Shown piece by piece: positions 59,371 to 64,000 of a DNA stretch of 64,000 bases. The notes beneath the pieces are model-generated. The model saw nothing but the letters and a program-made list of their open reading frames with translations, ran no database searches and was not told where the DNA came from. Source of the DNA: Moringa oleifera (taxonomy: Eukaryota; Streptophyta; Magnoliopsida; Brassicales; Moringaceae); NCBI GenBank assembly GCA_021397835.1, contig JAJFZO010000087.1, positions 5,084,001 to 5,148,000 on the forward strand, given 5' to 3'. Position numbers and translations under genes: made by a program. Position 1 is the stretch's first letter. Every line of letters begins with the position of its first letter.

Positions 59371-59900
59371 GTATTTTGAAGTTTCCTTTTATTGATTTTT
59401 TCTGTCTACAAGAGGGTTTCAATTTTTTTTTTTAATTTTTATGAAATTATTTTTTTGATAATATTTATTCTTTGATGGCACGTGAAAGGCACATGGGAAA
59501 GAGTAATTTATTTATTATGTGAGAGAATGCTTTTTTGACACATAAAAGAGTTAAAAAATGTTAACAGAAAATGTTTTCTTATTGGTGGTTGTAATATTAT
59601 GCCAAACACTTCATTGATTTGATTTTTTTTTAAAGAGATAAATTAATCATTTATTTTTAACAAATTAATATTAGAGGAAGTTAAAATGATTAGATTAATA
59701 ACAGTAGTTAGTTGAAATTCATGGTGCCACATTTAAAAATAAAACTGTAAAAAGCTCAATTTGTTTGGTCATTACAAGTTAGAGAAGTATCCCTCTTATG
59801 TTGACTTTATATTTAAAGCATGGCATTACTGTGTTAGTAATCAGTTACATATCACTTCTCAGGCCAAAAGCACCATTGTGTATGGAAAATTTATGAATAA
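59370..59900. other. Short AT-rich gap between blocks 3 and 4
   Basis: AT-rich DNA without coding frames. The last part (from about 59860) shares words with 51690-51740, so block homology begins before 59900. Confidence 0.5.
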
Positions 59901-60385
59901 GGAATGCAAATGAGGGAACCAATAGTCAGCTTAACAACGCTAGTGAGTGAGAATCTTAAGAGATTAGCTTGTTACTCATTCTCCTAGCAGACTCAGTAAC
60001 TAAATCGTTGGCCAAGTTCTAAAATCTCCAAATGAAAATAAGAAACGAAAAGAACTTGAAAAGATAAGCAGGGAGATAATGATATTTCTCTTTTGTTTCC
60101 CTACAGGATTGCCATGAAATCTAGCACAACGATAATTAATTTCATACTAAATACAAATTGGATGAATTCATCAACCAGAAAAATCTCTATTATGAAAAGT
60201 AAAACTGCAAAATGATTAGAAATGAATAAACAGAGAGCTAAGATATTTACCATCAATTTGCAGATAGCATTTGAAGAATTGTAGAGCTGGAAAGGTGCAC
60301 TAGTTGGATCTCAGTTCCAGCCTACTCATGATAAGTATACTAGGGAAGCCTGAGTAGAAAAGAAGGATTTCCACCAACCTTTGAA
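59900..60385 (-). pseudogene. Block 4 left edge and remnant of the CNL 3' UTR exon
   Basis: Matches the left edge of block 3. At 60252-60385 it resembles the 3' UTR exon of the intact CNL gene, including the donor GTAAATATC (minus) next to CAGATAGCATTTGAAGAATTG and an acceptor-like CTACTCAGGC. Confidence 0.65.
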
Positions 60386-60620
60386 GTCAGCCTTTCAATA
60401 TTCAATACAAGAGAGCGGAGACAAGTTAAGCCTTTGAAGCCTTCCCCTGGCACACCAAGTGACTTTGGCCACCCATCAATCCTCACACCTTGTTTGCAAT
60501 TTCTTCAGTTGTATGATTTAAGATGGAAAAGATTCTTGAGTGGAGAAACCCAACTTGGAAACCTCACACCTTGGTTCTACTCCACATGCAACAGTTTTAG
60601 ATTATGGTGGAGATGTGCAT
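60386..60620 (-). pseudogene. Chimeric LRR fragment of a CNL paralogue (block 4)
   Basis: The left half (60388-60485) matches CNL positions about 40710-40810 (AGAGCGGAGACAAGTTAAGC, CTTCCCCTGGCA). The right half (60486-60620) matches about 41310-41435 (TTCTTCAGTTGTATGATTTA, CTCACACCTTGGT). About 500 bases in between are missing, so two distant LRR parts are fused. It is not a coding gene. Confidence 0.8.
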
Positions 60621-60850
60621 TACTCGGTGTCTTCCTCAGTGTCTGGGAATCAGAATGCAGTTGATAATTTGATCTGACTAGAGAAAGCCTTCTGCACCAA
60701 AAAGGAAGATAGAGCCAGTTGGCAAGCAGTATGAAGGCATGGGGCCAAAAGCTTACTCAACAAGAAAGTTGGTTCTGTTTTGATCAGGATTAGAAAGGAA
60801 CAAGAGGCAACTTGTTGAATCATTTCATTGTAATTATTCTTTTCAGCTTT
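60600..60850 (-). repeat. Duplicated fragment shared by blocks 4 and 2
   Basis: Counterpart of 44395-44660, here directly continuous with the chimeric LRR fragment through TTATGGTGGAGATGTG. This shows that the block 2 fragment was also joined to LRR sequence before the duplication. Confidence 0.75.
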
Positions 60851-61079
60851 CATATTGTATGCCTAGACGGACAAACTAATTAAGTAAAATCAATTAGTTC
60901 TCAAACTGTCTCTAAATGATTTAAGAGATGGCTATAAATTTACTCAAAATAGGTGTTATGATCCTAAATTGGATGAATTCCTAGACCAGATAAATTTATT
61001 CTAAAATTAAAACCAAAAACGAACATAAATGAAAAAAAAAAGAAGAAAAAAAGTAATTAACACTGAACTTATCTCTGGT

Positions 61080-61450
61080 TCTGGGAGTCAAGAAAAAGAG
61101 AGAACAACCCTCCATCTTCATTTTCATCATCATTGTCTGTTGCAATGGCTTCCAACTGTTACATTCCAGCACAAATCTCCTTCAGCAGATGGAAAGCACC
61201 GCATGGAAGTCAAGTCAGGGCAATTGCAGATCTTTAAAGTGAAACTATGAGGAAATGAAGGCAGCTCAGCCTCAGTCTGATTGTTTTCCTTCCTTCTCCG
61301 CAATCCATTGAGATTAGGGCACTTCTGAAGCCAGAGATTGGGAGCAAGGAGTTTTCAGCTTCTCCTTCTCCTCCTACAGCTCCTCCTCCTCCTACAACAC
61401 TGCCCCATTTAATATCTTTGTCCTCTATACACTCCACATCCTCGCTAGCT
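61080..61450 (-). pseudogene. LRR fragment of a CNL paralogue (second piece, block 4)
   Basis: The minus strand reads MECIEDKDIKWGSVVGG followed by a Gly/Ala/Glu-rich insertion and EGEAENS. This matches IEYIEDNDVYWGSAAGGEAE of the intact protein. Further pieces match the block 2 remnant at 45235-45575 closely. Frames are broken. Confidence 0.75.
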
Positions 61451-61499
61451 AGAAGTATGGATGAGCATGAAACTTAAATTTCCCACAGTACTCAAATGC

Positions 61500-62990
61500 C
61501 AAGCATGTTAAATAGAGATAATTAAACACCTTGAAACAAGTTAACATTGAACATGGAACACAGATAATTAAACACAACAGGAAACAAGTCAATGTCTAGA
61601 AAGTAAAAACCAAAAGCTTATATGCCATAACAAGCAAGCAGAGCAAGTGATCTGTAAAAGTAAAACACCAGAGAAAAATGATGCCGACTGAATCACATAT
61701 TACAATCTTGTATGCGCAGACACAGCAACAGGCACAAGTGAAGTCAGGGAAACAAAACTGCTTTTAAAGCTATAACTACTTCAGAAGCTATGTAATTCCC
61801 CAAATATCATAATCTGGAGCTAAATGATGAAATGTGTTGGTAAGGATTTTAGATCATGGTGAAGCTATCATATCCTAATTTGGGCCAGCCTCTATCTCAA
61901 TTCTACATGTGGGACTTTATGTTTATAACGATGTTCATGGTTGCTTTTTGTACTTGAGAATTTTAAGAAAACATGAACTCCCAAGTTCATGGGATGACTA
62001 ATGTTTGATAAACTTCTATTGTCTTTGGGTGAGAACAATACCCCACAGAACAGGAATAAACTTCTCTGCTTCATTCATGCCTTCTTCCTCCCTTTTAAAT
62101 AACTGGCACAACCAAGCCTGAGTTTTTAAGGAGACCCAGTCACTCACAGCAACAACTTAAACACCTGACCAGAATACACGTAAATAAATATATCATTCCA
62201 TTTGCTACAAACCGGCCGCTCTGCTCTGCATAGTTCAAGCTGATGTTACTATTTTCAGTCTGCTGCCTTGTTTAACTTGTTTCTGCAACACTACACTACA
62301 CAATTGTAATCTGCAGTTCGAAAACTATAGACAATTATTCAAACAGCAAAAAACTAAGACACTATGGAAGGTTGTTTATTGACATACTCACCTTTCTCTA
62401 CAAACCCAAAAGTTCAGAGTCACTTTCCTTAAAAAGAGAAAAAGGAAGAATAAAAGAAAAGAAAGGAAAAGAGTGAAAACAACAGTAGTAAAGAATAAGA
62501 ATGAAATATAGCCAACTGTTAATCATTACATTACCTAATTTTGCTTGCGACATTAAAAAACAAAAAACTCCTATTTCCAACAAAGTTTTCATGTAATCAT
62601 GACTGTTTGCCCTTAGGTAATTTTAGCTAATAAACAGAAACAAATTTTTTCATAGCAACTATACATGCATAAAGACACTCATATGTAGGTGCACATATAG
62701 AGGCATACTGTATGTGCATTCTATCAAACCCACAGATATCTGTGTGGGTGGAGAACCAGCCAACATTGACAGGTCACTCAAACACAGCAAAGAATGGTTC
62801 ATCGTTTCTACTAAACCCAACAAAACAGACTAGAATAACCATACAGTAGGAGATTGTACCATCATCACGTTTGAGTCATCAATGCTCACTTAAACAAGAG
62901 GCAACTTCATATTGAGATTCAACCCAACTAAAGTATAAGTAAAAAGAAAAAAGATACACAGAAAGACCCACAGAAAGAAAGAATATTGCC
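61500..62990 (-). repeat. Block 4 spacer (short form)
   Basis: Counterpart of the block 2 spacer with the same short layout, for example CTTCTCTGCTTCATTCATGC at 62060 versus 45910, CAATTATTCAAACAG at 62331 versus 46180, and the ATGCATAAAGACACTC stretch at 62663. Blocks 2 and 4 are thus more alike than either is to block 1 or 3. Confidence 0.78.
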
Positions 62991-63187
62991 TGAGCTATTA
63001 TTTAGACTGAAAATGCATATGTTACATGAATTTTGCTGTATTGATCTATCACTTTTCAAAAATCAAGAAGATTTCAAATTTACAATTTATGAAAGGAAAA
63101 CTAACTATACAACTGCAATGAATTACTAAATCAAAAATTCTAAAGTCGAACTCCTGGTAGTGCTAAATGCAGAACCACATTGACTTG

Positions 63188-64000
63188 TTATTTTTCTTGA
63201 GAGAAGATCCCAGCCAAGGAGTTTTTTTCTTCTTCTTCAGAGAGCATCGCTATCACTGTGCTGTAAAGCTCTTCATCATTTAAATCATGAGCTTCTTGTA
63301 CCTCTTTGTATTCTTCTACACGAATATGATCCATGACAGACTCTTTTGGTTGTTCATAACCCGTACTAGTTGACTTTTCATCTTCTAAGTTAATACCAAC
63401 TTCTTTCCACCAGTCAACAACCACTGGATGGTTTAAAACATCACCAGTATCTTCATTGAAATCATTATCATCAAAAAGACTTGCCTCGATCCAATCAAGG
63501 TGAGGCCTGATATCGGAATTCTTCACTACACTCTTTGAATTTTGTGCAATCTCATCATTCTCCTCTACTGGGTGTGTCTCCAGCTTAATCAGTTTTTGAG
63601 CTCCTTTTCCTTTGCTGTTATAATGAATTCGACATAAAACCCATTCTTCGAAAGACCCAGAAGCAAGCCGATATTCATCCATGATCCAGTTGCTTACAAT
63701 AGCTTCTTTGCGATTCCCTTTTTTTTTTCTTGTGGGAGTAGAAGGAGAGGGTTTTCTTATAACCCACAAGTTGAATACAGCCCCTCAAGTCTTTTCGGTG
63801 AATAGGTTCGTCCCCATTGTTGGCTTTCCACCAGCCACCATTGAAATCACCTTCAAGAACACGTCTGGCCCTCTTGCCCCTGCCATTGTTGGAGACCTTC
63901 TCTCGCTTAACAAAGTAATACCATTCATCTCTGTGAAGGAGATCATTGTCAGGATGTTGCAGCAACCATGGTTCATGGGCATAGACATCCTTCTCAACGA
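63188..64000 (-). pseudogene. NAC-domain gene, N-terminus beyond the window (block 4)
   Basis: The copy runs off the right edge; the part seen starts at VEKDVYAHEPWLLQ and includes RDEWYYFVKRE, GGWWKANNGDEP, LRGCIQLVGYKKTLSFYS and, in another frame, NWIMDEYRLASGSFEEWVLC. The acidic tail ends AGIFSQEK before the TAA at 63190. Unlike block 2 there is no in-frame stop in the NAC domain. The only visible lesion is a frame break at a 10-A run (63728-63719); one A fewer would join the frames. This is the least damaged NAC copy, and a sequencing error in the run would make it an intact gene of about 300 residues. The status is therefore open. Confidence 0.8.

Noticed and set aside
35390..64000. CRISPR-like spacing of repeats in the right part
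   Set aside because: The repeats are kilobase-scale blocks of plant genes and spacers, not short direct repeats with unique spacers.

Overview
This is nuclear DNA from a flowering plant, almost certainly a eudicot. It is AT-rich, has short GT-AG introns, and carries plant-only families: a CC-NB-LRR resistance gene, NAC genes, a class III acyl-CoA-binding protein, a secreted glycine-rich protein, and remnants of Ty3/gypsy and DUF1985/Ulp1-type transposons. I cannot name the species.

Left part (1-15 kb): an AT-rich end with a palindromic CATGCA cluster; a decayed plus-strand DUF1985/Ulp1-type DNA transposon (about 2.1-5.6 kb); a single-exon secreted glycine-rich protein (7.0-7.6 kb); a roughly 0.86-kb inverted-repeat element (9.7-10.6 kb); and a four-exon minus-strand ACBP3-like gene (10.8-13.1 kb) with a seven-unit 9-residue repeat and a possible hairpin around its TATA box.

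Middle (15-34 kb): mostly dead Ty3/gypsy retrotransposons on the minus strand. The first (about 15.3-24.1 kb) keeps readable integrase, RNase H, RT, protease and gag in the correct order, plus a plus-strand, coiled-coil-like region beyond integrase, where Tat-lineage elements carry an antisense ORF. The second (24.86-29.33 kb) is bounded by two divergent LTRs, has a polypurine tract, and holds only out-of-order gag pieces, with a fresh 207-bp tandem duplication. At 31.3-31.9 kb lies a clean three-exon gene for the 78-residue At2g23090-type zinc-finger protein. An AT-rich gene desert follows.

Right part (35-64 kb): a tandem array of four related blocks. Block 1 carries the only intact CC-NB-LRR gene (1130 residues, minus strand) with a predicted spliced 3' UTR. 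Blocks 2, 3 and 4 each carry broken LRR fragments, a shared non-coding spacer, and a divergent NAC gene in the same orientation. All three NAC copies are interrupted: each has a reading-frame break at the same A-rich position, two also have in-frame stops, and one has two deletions. The array looks like repeated unequal duplication and decay around one surviving immune receptor.

All calls come from reading the sequence and comparing it with remembered family motifs; no search was run. Exon borders rest on splice consensus, phase and protein similarity. Borders of transposons and duplicated blocks are approximate unless stated otherwise.
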